DNA of 64,000 nt from Pelagibacteraceae bacterium AG-337-G06 (GCA_003282175.1 QBZX01000002.1:62001-126000); one strand, 5' to 3'. Shown: positions 41,245-52,362, counted from the stretch's first letter. Numbers and translations are program-made. The notes: generated by a model from the sequence alone, not told the origin.

Positions 41245-42507
41245 ATGAAGAGAGTTGTAGTTACCGGAATGGGGCTAGTGACCCCGTTTGGCTGTGGAAA
41301 GTCACAAAACTGGAATAGCTTAATATCTGCTAAATCTGGCGCTACTAAAATTTCAAAATTTGACTACACAAAATATAAATGCCAAGTCGCATGTGAAGTT
41401 CCTATAGGCAATGGAGAAAATGGAACTTTTAATGCTGAGGACTGGATTGAGAGAAAAGAAATTAAAAAAATTGATGATTTTATTAAATATGCAATGGCTG
41501 CTGGTGAGGAAGCGTTTCAAGACAGTAATTTAGGCACAATCAATGATCCACAGTCTTACCGTGCAGGTTGTATTATTGGCTCCGGCATGGGTGGACTACC
41601 TGGAATTGAACGTACATCCATTGATTATTCAAATGGAAAAAAAATCAGCCCTTTTTTTATAACTGGAAGAATAATCAATATGCCAGCTGGCTACTTATCA
41701 ATTAAATATAATTTAAAAGGACCAAATTACTCAACAGTTTCTGCTTGCGCTTCTTCTGCTCATGCAATTGGTGAGTCATTTCGCCTAATTCAGCATGGAC
41801 AGGTCGATATCATGATGACCGGCGGATCAGAAGCGACTATAAGCCCTACAGGCATTGAGGGATTTACAGCGTGTAGAGCATTAAGTACAAAATTTAATGA
41901 TAACCCCTCAAAATCTTCTAGGCCCTTTGATGAAGACAGAGATGGTTTTGTTATGGGGGAAGGTGGCGCAGTTCTTATTCTTGAAGAATTAGATCATGCA
42001 CTAAAACGTAATGCAAAAATACTGTGTGAAATTAAGGGCTATGGAATGTCGTCAGATGCATATCACTATACCTTACCAGATATTTCAGGAGATGGAGCTT
42101 ACAGGGCAATGAATAATGCTATTGAGGATGCCGAAATTCAGTCAAATGAAATTCAATATATTAACGCTCATGGAACTTCAACTCCAGCAGGAGATAAAGC
42201 TGAGGCTCTAGCTATTGATAGATTATTCGAAGAGAACTCAGAAAAAGTCTGTGTATCATCAACAAAATCACAAATAGGTCACTTGTTGGGGGCTGCTGGA
42301 GCCGTTGAGGCAATATTTTCGATTATGAGTTTAGAAAATGAAATAGTACCTATTAATTTAAACTTAGAAAATGAGTTGGAAACAAAAAAAATAAATTTTA
42401 TTAAATCTGAACCTTTAATAATGAAACTTACTAACATAATGTCGAATTCATTTGGTTTTGGTGGGACAAATGTTTCGTTGATATTCTCTAAGTTTGATGA
42501 CATATAG
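41245..42507 (+). CDS. fabF: Beta-ketoacyl-ACP synthase II
   Basis: RVVVTGMGLVTPFGCG; STVSACASSAHAIGE; SFGFGGTNVSL. Confidence 0.98.
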   Translation: MKRVVVTGMGLVTPFGCGKSQNWNSLISAKSGATKISKFDYTKYKCQVACEVPIGNGENGTFNAEDWIERKEIKKIDDFIKYAMAAGEEAFQDSNLGTINDPQSYRAGCIIGSGMGGLPGIERTSIDYSNGKKISPFFITGRIINMPAGYLSIKYNLKGPNYSTVSACASSAHAIGESFRLIQHGQVDIMMTGGSEATISPTGIEGFTACRALSTKFNDNPSKSSRPFDEDRDGFVMGEGGAVLILEELDHALKRNAKILCEIKGYGMSSDAYHYTLPDISGDGAYRAMNNAIEDAEIQSNEIQYINAHGTSTPAGDKAEALAIDRLFEENSEKVCVSSTKSQIGHLLGAAGAVEAIFSIMSLENEIVPINLNLENELETKKINFIKSEPLIMKLTNIMSNSFGFGGTNVSLIFSKFDDI

Positions 42508-43096
42508 TCTTAATTCAAATAAATTGATTATTGTCATATCATCACCTTCTGGAGCAGGAAAATCATCTATATGTAAACAGTTATTAAAGGATGATCCTCA
42601 ATTAAATATATCTATTTCAGATACTACAAGACTCCCAAGAGATAATGAAACAAACGGTAGAGACTATAACTTTATTAATAAAGATGAATTTGAGAGTAAA
42701 ATTAAAAATAAGGAATATATTGAATATGCGAGAGTTTTTGGCAATTACTATGGATCACTTCAAAAGGATGTTCAAAAATCACTAGATAATGGTTTTGATG
42801 TTCTGTTTGATATAGATTGGCAAGGTTTCCTTCAGCTTAAAGCCTCTAATCGGCCAAACTTGTTAACTATTTTTATCATTCCTCCCTCAAAAGAGATTAT
42901 ATACGAAAGACTTAAGTTAAGAGCAGAAAAATCTGGAGATAACGAACAAGCTATTCAATATCGAATGAAAATGTACGAAACTGAAATGAGTCATCAAAAT
43001 GAATACCAATACATTGTTGAAAATGATAAATTTGATGAATGTGTTACAAAAATAAAGAAAATAATATTTGAAGCTAGGACAAAATTAAATGCCTGA
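42494..43096 (+). CDS. gmk: Guanylate kinase
   Basis: IVISSPSGAGKSSICKQLL; SISDTTRLPRDNETNGRDYNFI. Confidence 0.97.
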   Translation: MMTYSLNSNKLIIVISSPSGAGKSSICKQLLKDDPQLNISISDTTRLPRDNETNGRDYNFINKDEFESKIKNKEYIEYARVFGNYYGSLQKDVQKSLDNGFDVLFDIDWQGFLQLKASNRPNLLTIFIIPPSKEIIYERLKLRAEKSGDNEQAIQYRMKMYETEMSHQNEYQYIVENDKFDECVTKIKKIIFEARTKLNA

Positions 43097-43876
43097 AGCA
43101 AGCTTACAATAATCATCAACTGATAAGTTTTCTGCTCTTAACCCATCATCAATATCAAACCTTTTTAAAAGGTAGTCATAATCCCTTAAACTAGTTTTAA
43201 TTTTCTTCCTTCTGTGTTCAAACGATTTTCTGAGTAATTTTTGCAAATTTGAGATGTCAATATTCAGATACCTTGTAATTGGAATAAATTCAAGTATAGT
43301 TCCATCGACTTTTGGCTTTGGAAAAAAAATATTTGATGGTGCGCTTAAAAGTTCTTTTATTTCACAACGGGCTTGAGATATAACTGATATGCGACTGTAA
43401 CTTTTTTGATTGTGTTTAGCGACTATTCGATTGGCAACTTCTTTTTGAAACATCAACACCATCTTATTATAAAAAGGTGGCCAATTGTAATTAACTATCC
43501 AGTTTACAAGAAGTTGAGATGACATATTAAATGGTAGATTTCCAACAATTAATGATTTTTGACTTTTATTTATAGCCTCATAGTCATAATTAATTGCATC
43601 GGCATTAAATACAAATATATTTTTATCATTTTTGAACCTATCATTTAATTTTTGAAATAATAAAAAATCTTTTTCAATTAAATATAAGTTCTTAAATTTT
43701 TTTTTTATCAATTGATCAGTCAAAGCTCCCATACCAGGGCCGATTTCAAAGATATTAGTATCATTATCACTACGAATTAATGCACTTAATTTTAGAATAA
43801 AATCTTTATTTTGAATAAAGTTTTGGCCAAGAGATTTTTTTGGATACGTCTTATTTATATTCGATTGTAGCTTCAT
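43085..43876 (-). CDS. rsmA: 16S rRNA dimethyladenosine transferase RsmA/KsgA
   Basis: KKSLGQNFIQNKDF...IFEIGPGMGALTDQLI...IVGNLPFNMSS. Confidence 0.97.
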   Translation of the reverse strand: MKLQSNINKTYPKKSLGQNFIQNKDFILKLSALIRSDNDTNIFEIGPGMGALTDQLIKKKFKNLYLIEKDFLLFQKLNDRFKNDKNIFVFNADAINYDYEAINKSQKSLIVGNLPFNMSSQLLVNWIVNYNWPPFYNKMVLMFQKEVANRIVAKHNQKSYSRISVISQARCEIKELLSAPSNIFFPKPKVDGTILEFIPITRYLNIDISNLQKLLRKSFEHRRKKIKTSLRDYDYLLKRFDIDDGLRAENLSVDDYCKLASGI

Positions 43877-44462
43877 TAAACAAGTCTCTTATCATTTTAT
43901 CGCTCTTTAAATCTAATTGTTTTTGCACAATCATTTCTCTAGCTTTTTCCTTTGATATGTTTGGATTTTTCATAATAATTTCCTGAATTTCAATCTCACT
44001 AGTAGACGTAAGTCGATAATACATTCCTGAAATTAGCTTTTGCCAAGAAATGCCATCCATTAAATATTTTTTAAATTCACTATACTTGACTTCATTCAAT
44101 TCAAATACTCTATTAAGATCTTCTTTATTGAATGGATTATTGCGGTAAAAAAGTAATTCCTGTTGCAAATATTCTTCTTCACTTACAGAAATATCATATT
44201 CCTGTATTTTTTGATTTTTAAGATTTTCTTTTATCAGTTCATCTACTACTGAATTCAGTATTTGATTATTGTTTTCAGCAGTAATATCGATACCTGATAA
44301 AATAGCACCCATCTTCATTCTTTGCACAACATCATAAGACGTAATAATCTGATCGTTTACAAGTACAGCTATTCTATGGTCGTTTGTGCTAAATGAATTT
44401 GCATTCAAAATTAATGACTGTATTATAACTATTATTAGCAAAATTCTTTTCGTAATTTTCAT
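43851..44462 (-). CDS. surA: SurA-like periplasmic chaperone core lacking recognisable parvulin PPIase domains
   Basis: Signal peptide; HRIAVLVNDQIITSYDVVQRMKM (SurA N-domain); C-terminal AREMIVQKQLDLKSDKMIRDLFNEATIEYK resembles SurA C-terminal helix/strand; between lptD and rsmA; 203 aa. Confidence 0.75.
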   Translation of the reverse strand: MKITKRILLIIVIIQSLILNANSFSTNDHRIAVLVNDQIITSYDVVQRMKMGAILSGIDITAENNNQILNSVVDELIKENLKNQKIQEYDISVSEEEYLQQELLFYRNNPFNKEDLNRVFELNEVKYSEFKKYLMDGISWQKLISGMYYRLTSTSEIEIQEIIMKNPNISKEKAREMIVQKQLDLKSDKMIRDLFNEATIEYK

Positions 44463-44470
44463 TTTAATTA

Positions 44471-46558
44471 TTAAATTCTTGGTCCAAAAACTTTATTTTT
44501 CCCATAATTTTTTGTTGAGCCAAATGGCTTTAGTACTACAGTAAAGCTAAAACCATCACTTTCTTCTATATCCCTGTCTTTTGTAAGATCTCTATAATAA
44601 TTAAAGTCAATTCCTAGGCAATCATTTTCATAGACTATGCCATGTTGATAGCCTATGTTTTTATTTGTATCTAAATTTTTTGCTCCAGTAAATTTTAAAA
44701 ATAAATTATTTTCCAATTCAAATTTTCCTGCCAATGCAACTTGCTCTGCAGGATCACTATACTTACCTGAAGTATAATCATAATTAATAGCAAATATTAA
44801 ATCTCCAAATCTATTAAATGTATTGGCATTTAAAGATCTCATCTTTAAATCGTCCCTATCAATTATTAGTGAGCCGTCTAAATAATTTTCTAAGTTGATA
44901 TTTATATTTGAATTGACGAAATAATCAGATATTTCTCTAGCTTCATCATTACTGCGTTTATTAAAACGATAGTTTTGACCTATTACAGTACTAATGTCAG
45001 GCCCTTTCGCTGAATTAATAAACCATTCAATTCCATAATTTATTCTAGGCCCACTTTCCCATTCATTGATAGAAGTCGCCCTATTTGTTGAAAATAGATT
45101 ACTATTTGTAACTGTTTGAGCTTCTGTGTAGTTATTATAAGGAGCAACAATAGGCATAATTATAGGTGTGACAGTTTGATTAAATGTCGAGGAGGAATTT
45201 AATAAAGGATAAGATATTTTTGAACTAAGTTGGGGATAAAAACGAGTATTACTTGTATCGGATCTTGATTTTTCATCAATTGAAATAGATGCGACTCTCA
45301 AATTTGCTTCATTATCATAAATAATCCCTAAATTTTTATTTATTTCTTGATGTGACCAATTAAGTTGAGTGGAAGCAAGAGATACATAATTTTCATTAAG
45401 ATTTTTTCTAATTGAAAGTTTATTATTGAGCGATACATTTCCTTTCAAGTTACTGTTATTAATATTGTAGATGTCATAAATAATATTTGGATATAAGTAC
45501 TCCCATTGCTGATTTTCTGTTGTTAAATGTTTGTAACCTATTGTTTCAATTGAAAAATAGGTGTCACTTTCTTCTCTATCAAACTCTATTCCTGATTTTA
45601 ACACAGTAAGATTATTGATTTTATTTTTACGCATATAGGTATCGTTATTACTTGTTTTTATATATGTATTTAAGTTGCCATAAGAATTAAAAATTTTACT
45701 TTCAAGAAATATATGATTACTAGTACCAGTATCATCGTCATTGTCATCAATGCTTGAATTAATTTCTAGATCGACTAAATTGTTAAGATGCCTATAATCT
45801 AAATTATAAAAATTATTTCCTACAGTTTGGATGTTAGGAGTAAATGTAAGATCACGATTACTCGCAAGATTTAGAAAAATCGGTATTGAAAAAGTTTCAC
45901 CTAATTGATCATCAGTTTTAATAGTTGGCATCAAAAACCCAGATCTTTTTTTAACCGATGGGTCCGGATGAGAAAAATAGGGCAAATAAAAAACTGGAAT
46001 ATTAAATAATTGAATTTGAGCGTGATCATAGTGAATTGTTTTCTTTACATTATTGTGATAAATTTTTTTAGACTTAAGTTTCCAACCAGGGCAATTTTTA
46101 ATCAAATAATTTTCTTTTGCACATGGAGTATACTCAGCATTCTCAACAATACTAATTTCATCTTGCATATCAAAGCTAGAGCCAACAATTCTAGAGCCAT
46201 CGTGAAGCCGAGCTCTGACAGCTTTTCCAGATATAAGATTTAAATTGTTTGCTGCATTGAGTTCACTTAGAAAAAAAGTGTTTTGCATTTGATCATTAAT
46301 TATTACATTTCCATTAGCTTCAAGAAAATCATTACTTTTATCATATGTTAATTTGTTTGATTTAATTTTTAAATTATCTTCATTTATAGCGATAGCATCT
46401 CCAGTAGCTTTTACTTTTTCATTAATCTCATCAACTTTAATTTTATCTGCATAAATTTTAATTTTCTCATCAGCATATATCGCATTATAACAAAGAAGAA
46501 AAATAACTAACGAAATAAAAACTGCCAAGAATGCTCTATTTTTTTTTATACAGCTCAT
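44471..46558 (-). CDS. lptD: LPS-assembly protein LptD
   Basis: OstA-like N-terminus (IYADKIKVDEINEKVKATGDAIAIN); PVFYLPYFSHPDPSVKKRSGFLMP; C-terminal beta-barrel. Confidence 0.95.
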   Translation of the reverse strand: MSCIKKNRAFLAVFISLVIFLLCYNAIYADEKIKIYADKIKVDEINEKVKATGDAIAINEDNLKIKSNKLTYDKSNDFLEANGNVIINDQMQNTFFLSELNAANNLNLISGKAVRARLHDGSRIVGSSFDMQDEISIVENAEYTPCAKENYLIKNCPGWKLKSKKIYHNNVKKTIHYDHAQIQLFNIPVFYLPYFSHPDPSVKKRSGFLMPTIKTDDQLGETFSIPIFLNLASNRDLTFTPNIQTVGNNFYNLDYRHLNNLVDLEINSSIDDNDDDTGTSNHIFLESKIFNSYGNLNTYIKTSNNDTYMRKNKINNLTVLKSGIEFDREESDTYFSIETIGYKHLTTENQQWEYLYPNIIYDIYNINNSNLKGNVSLNNKLSIRKNLNENYVSLASTQLNWSHQEINKNLGIIYDNEANLRVASISIDEKSRSDTSNTRFYPQLSSKISYPLLNSSSTFNQTVTPIIMPIVAPYNNYTEAQTVTNSNLFSTNRATSINEWESGPRINYGIEWFINSAKGPDISTVIGQNYRFNKRSNDEAREISDYFVNSNININLENYLDGSLIIDRDDLKMRSLNANTFNRFGDLIFAINYDYTSGKYSDPAEQVALAGKFELENNLFLKFTGAKNLDTNKNIGYQHGIVYENDCLGIDFNYYRDLTKDRDIEESDGFSFTVVLKPFGSTKNYGKNKVFGPRI

Positions 46559-47664
46559 CTAATAATTTTCTTTCTTCTTAATTCTAAGTATTGATAAATG
46601 AATACTGCAATTCCAAATGTAATAACTGGCATACTAAAACTAGCAACAATAGGATGAATTTGAGAAGTAGATCCTAAAGCATTAAGTAAGTTCGATATAA
46701 AGTATAAGAAAAATATTATGATTAATGAACTTATTATAATTTTAGAAAATTTATTATTATGCTTAATACCTTGCACTAGGCAAAATGCTAAAAGAACAAG
46801 GGTAGAAATAAAAAATGGAAGACTTACAAGACTGTATAAATGCATTTTAAAATCAATTGCAGAATAGCCTAATTCTTCTAGAAAATTTATAAATGTTAAT
46901 AGGCGCCATACAGAAATACTAGAGGGCGAGGAAAGACTATCTGATATATCTTCAGGTTTAATATTTGTCTTATAATTAAGGTAATTTTGAAATCTTGTTT
47001 CACCGTATTTTGGTGTTAGCTGTATTGCAGACATCATCCAATATCCATCTTTAAGTTCAGCTCTTTTTCCGTCAATCCTGCCATTAAAAGCTCCTTTATC
47101 GTCGTATTCTAATAGCATAAAAGAATTTAAGACCCTGCCTTCTTGCTCAGTGCTTTTAGCATAAAGCACACTTGTCAGGTTTGTTTCGTAATTATCTTGT
47201 TTGAGCCAAAGGCCATATTTTGTAATAGATGCAAATTTATCAACTCGGTCTATATATTCATATTCTAAGTTAGAGTATCTATCATCAAATGCAGCAATAA
47301 GTGGGTTTGCTAGAGTGATAAATGTAATTCCAATAAAAAAATGAAGAATTAAGGCTGGAAAAATAGTTTTTAGATTAGAAATACCCATGCCGCTAATTAC
47401 TGTTAGTTCTGAATTTCTAATCATAATTAATAATGCCAAAATTGAAGAGAAAAAAGAAGTTATTGGCAATGTAAATGTAATTAAATTAGGAAAGTTAAAC
47501 AGTGTAAGCTGTAATATAATGTTAAAGGGTACTTCTTTTCCAGCTGTTTTTCTAAATTGTTCAACAAAATCTCCAATAAAAATTATAGAGGCTAATATGA
47601 TAAAAGTTATAAAAAAAGAATATAGAAAGTTATTTAATATATAGTAATTTATTTTATTAAACAT
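46555..47664 (-). CDS. lptG: LPS export ABC transporter permease LptG
   Basis: YjgP/YjgQ family; follows lptF. Confidence 0.92.
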   Translation of the reverse strand: MFNKINYYILNNFLYSFFITFIILASIIFIGDFVEQFRKTAGKEVPFNIILQLTLFNFPNLITFTLPITSFFSSILALLIMIRNSELTVISGMGISNLKTIFPALILHFFIGITFITLANPLIAAFDDRYSNLEYEYIDRVDKFASITKYGLWLKQDNYETNLTSVLYAKSTEQEGRVLNSFMLLEYDDKGAFNGRIDGKRAELKDGYWMMSAIQLTPKYGETRFQNYLNYKTNIKPEDISDSLSSPSSISVWRLLTFINFLEELGYSAIDFKMHLYSLVSLPFFISTLVLLAFCLVQGIKHNNKFSKIIISSLIIIFFLYFISNLLNALGSTSQIHPIVASFSMPVITFGIAVFIYQYLELRRKKIIR

Positions 47665-48772
47665 TTTTATTTCTTGATAGGTATAAAAAATCTTTATACA
47701 GATAAATTAGTGTTACCAAAATTATCATTATTGGAAATGAGTAATAAAGCGTAACTAATTGACTATTTTCGATTAGCAAATTCGAAAATGTAATTTGGAA
47801 TATCTGAATTACAAAAGCTATGGCAGAAACAGCAATTATAGGAAAGCGCCAGCTGTCATCGGGTCTCTTAGAAAAATTAATCATGAGAAGAGGCAGCAAT
47901 GCATAAAATATTATGTATATTGGATTAACATATCTTTTATGCAACTCAGCAAACTGTTCTTTTTCATTTTTTGAAAAGTTATTATGGGATATATTTTTTA
48001 ATTTATTTCTTATATCACTTGTAGATAGTTCATCTGGAAAAATATGTGAACTCTCTTTCTTATTAAAAGGCGTAAGGTCAAGATTATAGGTATCAAAAGC
48101 AATTTCTGATACTCGGTTTACATCGCTATCATATATTTGTATAAAGCCATTAAATAATCTTAAATAATTTACATTATCTTTTGTAACGAATTTACCTTTC
48201 TCAGCTATGTACGTCTGAGGTTTATTAACATTGCTTTGATCATGTATTAAAAGCCCAAATATTTCATCATCTTTTTTTTCCTGCAAGAATACTGTAAAGT
48301 TATTTGTAGGTGAGACAAACTTTTTTTCTTTTAATAAAGATATGTGTATACCCGAGGATCTTATTTCAATAATTTTATACCTAAGTTCATTTAATGAGCT
48401 TGGTGTTAAAAAAAGACTAAAAAAGAAAACTACTAGAAACATAAAAGAAGAAAATAAAATTATGGGCTTTATTAAAATATTTTTTTCTGATTTGCCTGAA
48501 GTCCCAAGTATGATTAATTCACTATCATTACGAAGCCTATTTAGATTAAACAGGACAGCTAAAAAGATACATACTGGAAAAGTTAACAGAATAATTTTGG
48601 GCAACAAAAGAACCACATATGAAAGATAGGTTTCAATTGAAACATTGTTCGTTGTTAGTAGGTCAATATGTCTCAATCCTTGTCCTAGCCATATTATCCC
48701 AGTTAGTAAAATTGATAGAAACAAAAAACTTGAAGTGATTTCTTTAATCGCATATGTTGTAAATCTTGACAT
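47657..48772 (-). CDS. lptF: LPS export ABC transporter permease LptF
   Basis: YjgP/YjgQ family; first of pair. Confidence 0.92.
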   Translation of the reverse strand: MSRFTTYAIKEITSSFLFLSILLTGIIWLGQGLRHIDLLTTNNVSIETYLSYVVLLLPKIILLTFPVCIFLAVLFNLNRLRNDSELIILGTSGKSEKNILIKPIILFSSFMFLVVFFFSLFLTPSSLNELRYKIIEIRSSGIHISLLKEKKFVSPTNNFTVFLQEKKDDEIFGLLIHDQSNVNKPQTYIAEKGKFVTKDNVNYLRLFNGFIQIYDSDVNRVSEIAFDTYNLDLTPFNKKESSHIFPDELSTSDIRNKLKNISHNNFSKNEKEQFAELHKRYVNPIYIIFYALLPLLMINFSKRPDDSWRFPIIAVSAIAFVIQIFQITFSNLLIENSQLVTLYYSFPIMIILVTLIYLYKDFLYLSRNKNV

Positions 48773-48812
48773 TTTCTCAATTATATCAATATTTTGTTAA
48801 AGGTATATATGT

Positions 48813-50324
48813 ATGGATATTCAATTTAGTAACTTAAAACAAGCAAAAGATGCCGTGGGTATTATATTTTGTGATCATAATTGTAGGTTAATAGGTTATG
48901 GTAAAAAATTAGACCTGCTCTCAAAAAAATACTTATCAAATACAATTAAATCTGATGAGTCATTCAAGTCTAGAAAATCAAAAAATTTTGATTACTTGAT
49001 TATTCATAATCCACAAAACCTTAGTTTTTCAAAGCTATATGTATTTAAATTAAAAAATATTAACAATGCTTCAAATAGAGACTTTCAAATTTTAGGAGGA
49101 AGTCTTCAATCTCTTGTAAAATTTTACAAAGAACATAACGTCATCATTTACCCTGATGGAATTAATTCATCTAAATTAAGCTTTGCAAACTCTACAAGTG
49201 ATATGCTACTCGGATTTTTATTAGCGTCTTACAAATTCACAAAGTATTTTTCTAAAAAAGGTAAGAAAAAAAACATCAACACAATAAAAATAAAAATTTA
49301 TTCAGCTCAGTATTCAAGATTACAAAAAGGCTATGAAACGGTGAAAGCCATTCATGATGGTGTCACGATGACAAGAAATCTTGTAACAGAACCGCCAAAT
49401 ATTATGACTCCGCCTGAGTTAGCTAAGAATGCTGCCTCGCTAGAAAAAGTAGGTGTGAAAGTTACAATTCTTGGTGAAAAAGAAATGACTAAACTTGGTA
49501 TGGGATCTTTACTTAGTGTTGGGCGCGGAAGCGAACATGAGTCCAAACTAGCCATCATGGAATGGAAAGGTCATAAAAATAAAAAGAAAAAACCGATTGC
49601 GTTTATAGGTAAAGGAGTATCATTTGACACAGGTGGAGTTTCACTTAAGCCTGCAGGTGGGATGGAAGAAATGAAATATGATATGGGAGGTTCAGCTGTC
49701 GTTATTGGATTAATGAAGACATTAGCCATAAGAAAAGCAAGGACAAATGTAATAGGTGTTGTAGGTCTTGTTGAAAACCACATTGGAAATATGGCAACAA
49801 GACCAAGTGACGTAGTGAAATCTTATTCAGGTCAAACAATAGAGGTGTTAAATACTGATGCTGAAGGTAGACTGGTGCTTGCTGACGCTCTCTGGTATAC
49901 CCAAGAGAAATATAAGCCTGAGTTAATGGTTGATTTAGCTACCTTAACTGGAGCAATAATTATCGCAATCGGCAATGAATATGCAGGATTATTTTCCAAT
50001 AACGACAAATTAAGTAAACAGCTGGAAGATGCTGGCAAGATTGAAGATGAAAAACTATGGAGATTCCCGCTTCATGATAAATTTGATAAAATGATAAATT
50101 CATCAATTGCAGATATGCAAAACATTTCCAATGGAAGAGGAGCGGGTTCTATTACTGCAGCTCAGTTTTTACAAAGATTTGTTAATAAGGTCCCTTGGGC
50201 ACATCTAGACATTGCTGGAACAACATGGTCAAAAACAAATTTACCAACATCTCCAAAAGGAGCAACAGCATTTGGGGTGAAGCTTCTAAATAAATTTGTA
50301 TCAAAATATCATGAGGGTAAATAA
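48813..50324 (+). CDS. pepA: Leucyl aminopeptidase (M17)
   Basis: [42 protein letters not shown]. Confidence 0.98.
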   Translation: MDIQFSNLKQAKDAVGIIFCDHNCRLIGYGKKLDLLSKKYLSNTIKSDESFKSRKSKNFDYLIIHNPQNLSFSKLYVFKLKNINNASNRDFQILGGSLQSLVKFYKEHNVIIYPDGINSSKLSFANSTSDMLLGFLLASYKFTKYFSKKGKKKNINTIKIKIYSAQYSRLQKGYETVKAIHDGVTMTRNLVTEPPNIMTPPELAKNAASLEKVGVKVTILGEKEMTKLGMGSLLSVGRGSEHESKLAIMEWKGHKNKKKKPIAFIGKGVSFDTGGVSLKPAGGMEEMKYDMGGSAVVIGLMKTLAIRKARTNVIGVVGLVENHIGNMATRPSDVVKSYSGQTIEVLNTDAEGRLVLADALWYTQEKYKPELMVDLATLTGAIIIAIGNEYAGLFSNNDKLSKQLEDAGKIEDEKLWRFPLHDKFDKMINSSIADMQNISNGRGAGSITAAQFLQRFVNKVPWAHLDIAGTTWSKTNLPTSPKGATAFGVKLLNKFVSKYHEGK

Positions 50325-50746
50325 TGAGTACTGAAAGAACATTTTCAATTATTAAGCCAGATGCAGTTGAAAGAAATAAAATAGGTGAAATCACTGCAAT
50401 GCTAGAAAATGCAGGATTGAGGGTTGTTGCTTCTAAGAGGTTAAAGCTAGATCAAGTAAAAGCTTCACAATTTTATGAGGTTCATAAAGAGAGACCTTTT
50501 TTTCAAAGTTTGTGCGATTTTATGTGTTCTGGGCCAATTGTAGTTCAGGTTCTTGAAGGGGAGGATGCTGTAAAAAAAAATAGAGAAATTATGGGAGCTA
50601 CTAATCCTGAAGAGGCCGTTGAAGGCACAATAAGAAAAAAATATGCATTATCTCTAGAAAAGAACTCTGTTCATGGCTCTGACAGCCTTGAAAATGCAAA
50701 AATTGAGATAAGTCACTTTTTTTTAGAAGAAGAAATTATTTCCTAA
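50324..50746 (+). CDS. ndk: Nucleoside-diphosphate kinase
   Basis: [45 protein letters not shown]. Confidence 0.99.
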   Translation: MSTERTFSIIKPDAVERNKIGEITAMLENAGLRVVASKRLKLDQVKASQFYEVHKERPFFQSLCDFMCSGPIVVQVLEGEDAVKKNREIMGATNPEEAVEGTIRKKYALSLEKNSVHGSDSLENAKIEISHFFLEEEIIS

Positions 50747-51317
50747 GTAATTTTATTATGGAAGCAGGGTAAAGCTTGTGTTCTGCTTTTAGAACCTTTT
50801 TTGATAATGTATCCGCATTATCCGTCTTTTCAATAGCAACGGAAGTTTGCATAATGATTTTCCCATCATCTACTTTACTATTTACATAATGCACACTGCA
50901 TCCTGACTCGACTTCTTGCGCATCCAATGCTCTCTGGTGAGTATTAAGCCCTTTAAATTTAGGAAGAAGTGAGGGATGTATGTTTATTATTCTGTTTGGA
51001 AAGCTATTAATTAATTTGTCGGTAATTATTTTCATATATCCCGCAAGACAAATAAGCTCAATATTATAAGGTTTTAGTAGTTTAAGAATCTCTTCTTCAT
51101 AATGATCTTTGCTCTCAAAATTATTTAAATCTAGAGTATGAGTATCAATATTATTTTTTGATGCAAATTGAAGACCTATTGCATTAGCATTGTCAGAAAA
51201 AACACATACAACTTTTGCTGGAAAGTTATCATCTTTGCAAGCATTGATAATCGACTCTAAGTTAGAACCTCTGCCTGATATAAAAACCCCAATAGGTTTT
51301 TTACTCATCGAAATCAA
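50736..51317 (-). CDS. purN: Phosphoribosylglycinamide formyltransferase
   Basis: [34 protein letters not shown]. Confidence 0.97.
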   Translation of the reverse strand: MISMSKKPIGVFISGRGSNLESIINACKDDNFPAKVVCVFSDNANAIGLQFASKNNIDTHTLDLNNFESKDHYEEEILKLLKPYNIELICLAGYMKIITDKLINSFPNRIINIHPSLLPKFKGLNTHQRALDAQEVESGCSVHYVNSKVDDGKIIMQTSVAIEKTDNADTLSKKVLKAEHKLYPASIIKLLRK

Positions 51318-52347
51318 GTCTTCCTATAAATTCTACACTTTTTTCTTTAGCAGATTTTTTTATTTCAATATTGCCAATTATATCAGATTTTAATTTATAT
51401 TTTGTTATTGTTTTTCTAACTCTATTGAGATTATTTTCATCAATTATAATTACCATTCCATAGCCACAATTAAATGTTCTTAACATCTCATTTTGAGATA
51501 CATTAAAACTGCTAATCCATTTAAATATTGTTGGAAGTTTCCATTTATTCAAATCTATTACAGCCTTGGTATTTTTACTGAATGACCTGGGTAAGTTTTC
51601 GGTTACACCGCCACCAGTTATGTGTGAACAAGTCTTAATAAGATTTTTGCTAAAAAGATCAAGAATTACATCAACGTAAATATGCGTAGGCTTTAATAAT
51701 ATTTTTCCTAAAGTACTATTTTTGATAATTTTCTTTTTTAGACTAATATTATTATCTTTTATAATTTTACGGATAAGTGAAAAGCCATTTGAGTGGATTC
51801 CAGATGACTCTATTCCGATGATAAGATCACCTTTGTTTATTCGTAAAACTTTCTTCGAAATACCACTTTTTACTCCAATACAAAAACCAGCTAAATCATA
51901 TTTTTCCTTAGTATCATATCCTGGATGCTCGGCTGTCTCACCACCAAGTAAAGCACAATGCGAAATTTTGCATCCCTTTATAATCCCTTTAATTATATCA
52001 ACACCTTTAGAGACATTTAATTTTCCAGTTGAGATGTAGTCTAAAAAAAATAAGGGAGTTGCTTTATCAACAATCAAGTCATTCACGCACATAGCTACCA
52101 AATCTATACCAATTGTTTTATAGTCATTCATTTCCTCTGCAATTTGAATTTTTGTTCCTACGCCGTCTGTTGCTCCAACTAATATAGGCTTTTTAATTTT
52201 AGAGCTTAAGGGGAATTGACCTGAAAATCCTCCGATTTCAGTCTTAATAAGACCTTTATCTTTTTTGATTAAGTTGCTAATTTTACTTACAAACTCATTT
52301 CCTTTGTTGATACTTACACCAGAACTTGAGTATGATAATTTTTTCAT
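51301..52347 (-). CDS. purM: Phosphoribosylformylglycinamidine cyclo-ligase (start re-assigned to CAT 52345-52347)
   Basis: MKKLSYSSSGVSINKGNEFV...VGATDGVGTKIQIA...GGETAEHPG; ORF track extends to 52389 but the conserved N-terminus begins at the internal Met. Confidence 0.93.
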   Translation of the reverse strand: MKKLSYSSSGVSINKGNEFVSKISNLIKKDKGLIKTEIGGFSGQFPLSSKIKKPILVGATDGVGTKIQIAEEMNDYKTIGIDLVAMCVNDLIVDKATPLFFLDYISTGKLNVSKGVDIIKGIIKGCKISHCALLGGETAEHPGYDTKEKYDLAGFCIGVKSGISKKVLRINKGDLIIGIESSGIHSNGFSLIRKIIKDNNISLKKKIIKNSTLGKILLKPTHIYVDVILDLFSKNLIKTCSHITGGGVTENLPRSFSKNTKAVIDLNKWKLPTIFKWISSFNVSQNEMLRTFNCGYGMVIIIDENNLNRVRKTITKYKLKSDIIGNIEIKKSAKEKSVEFIGRLDFDE

Positions 52348-52362
52348 TTGTCTACTATATAT

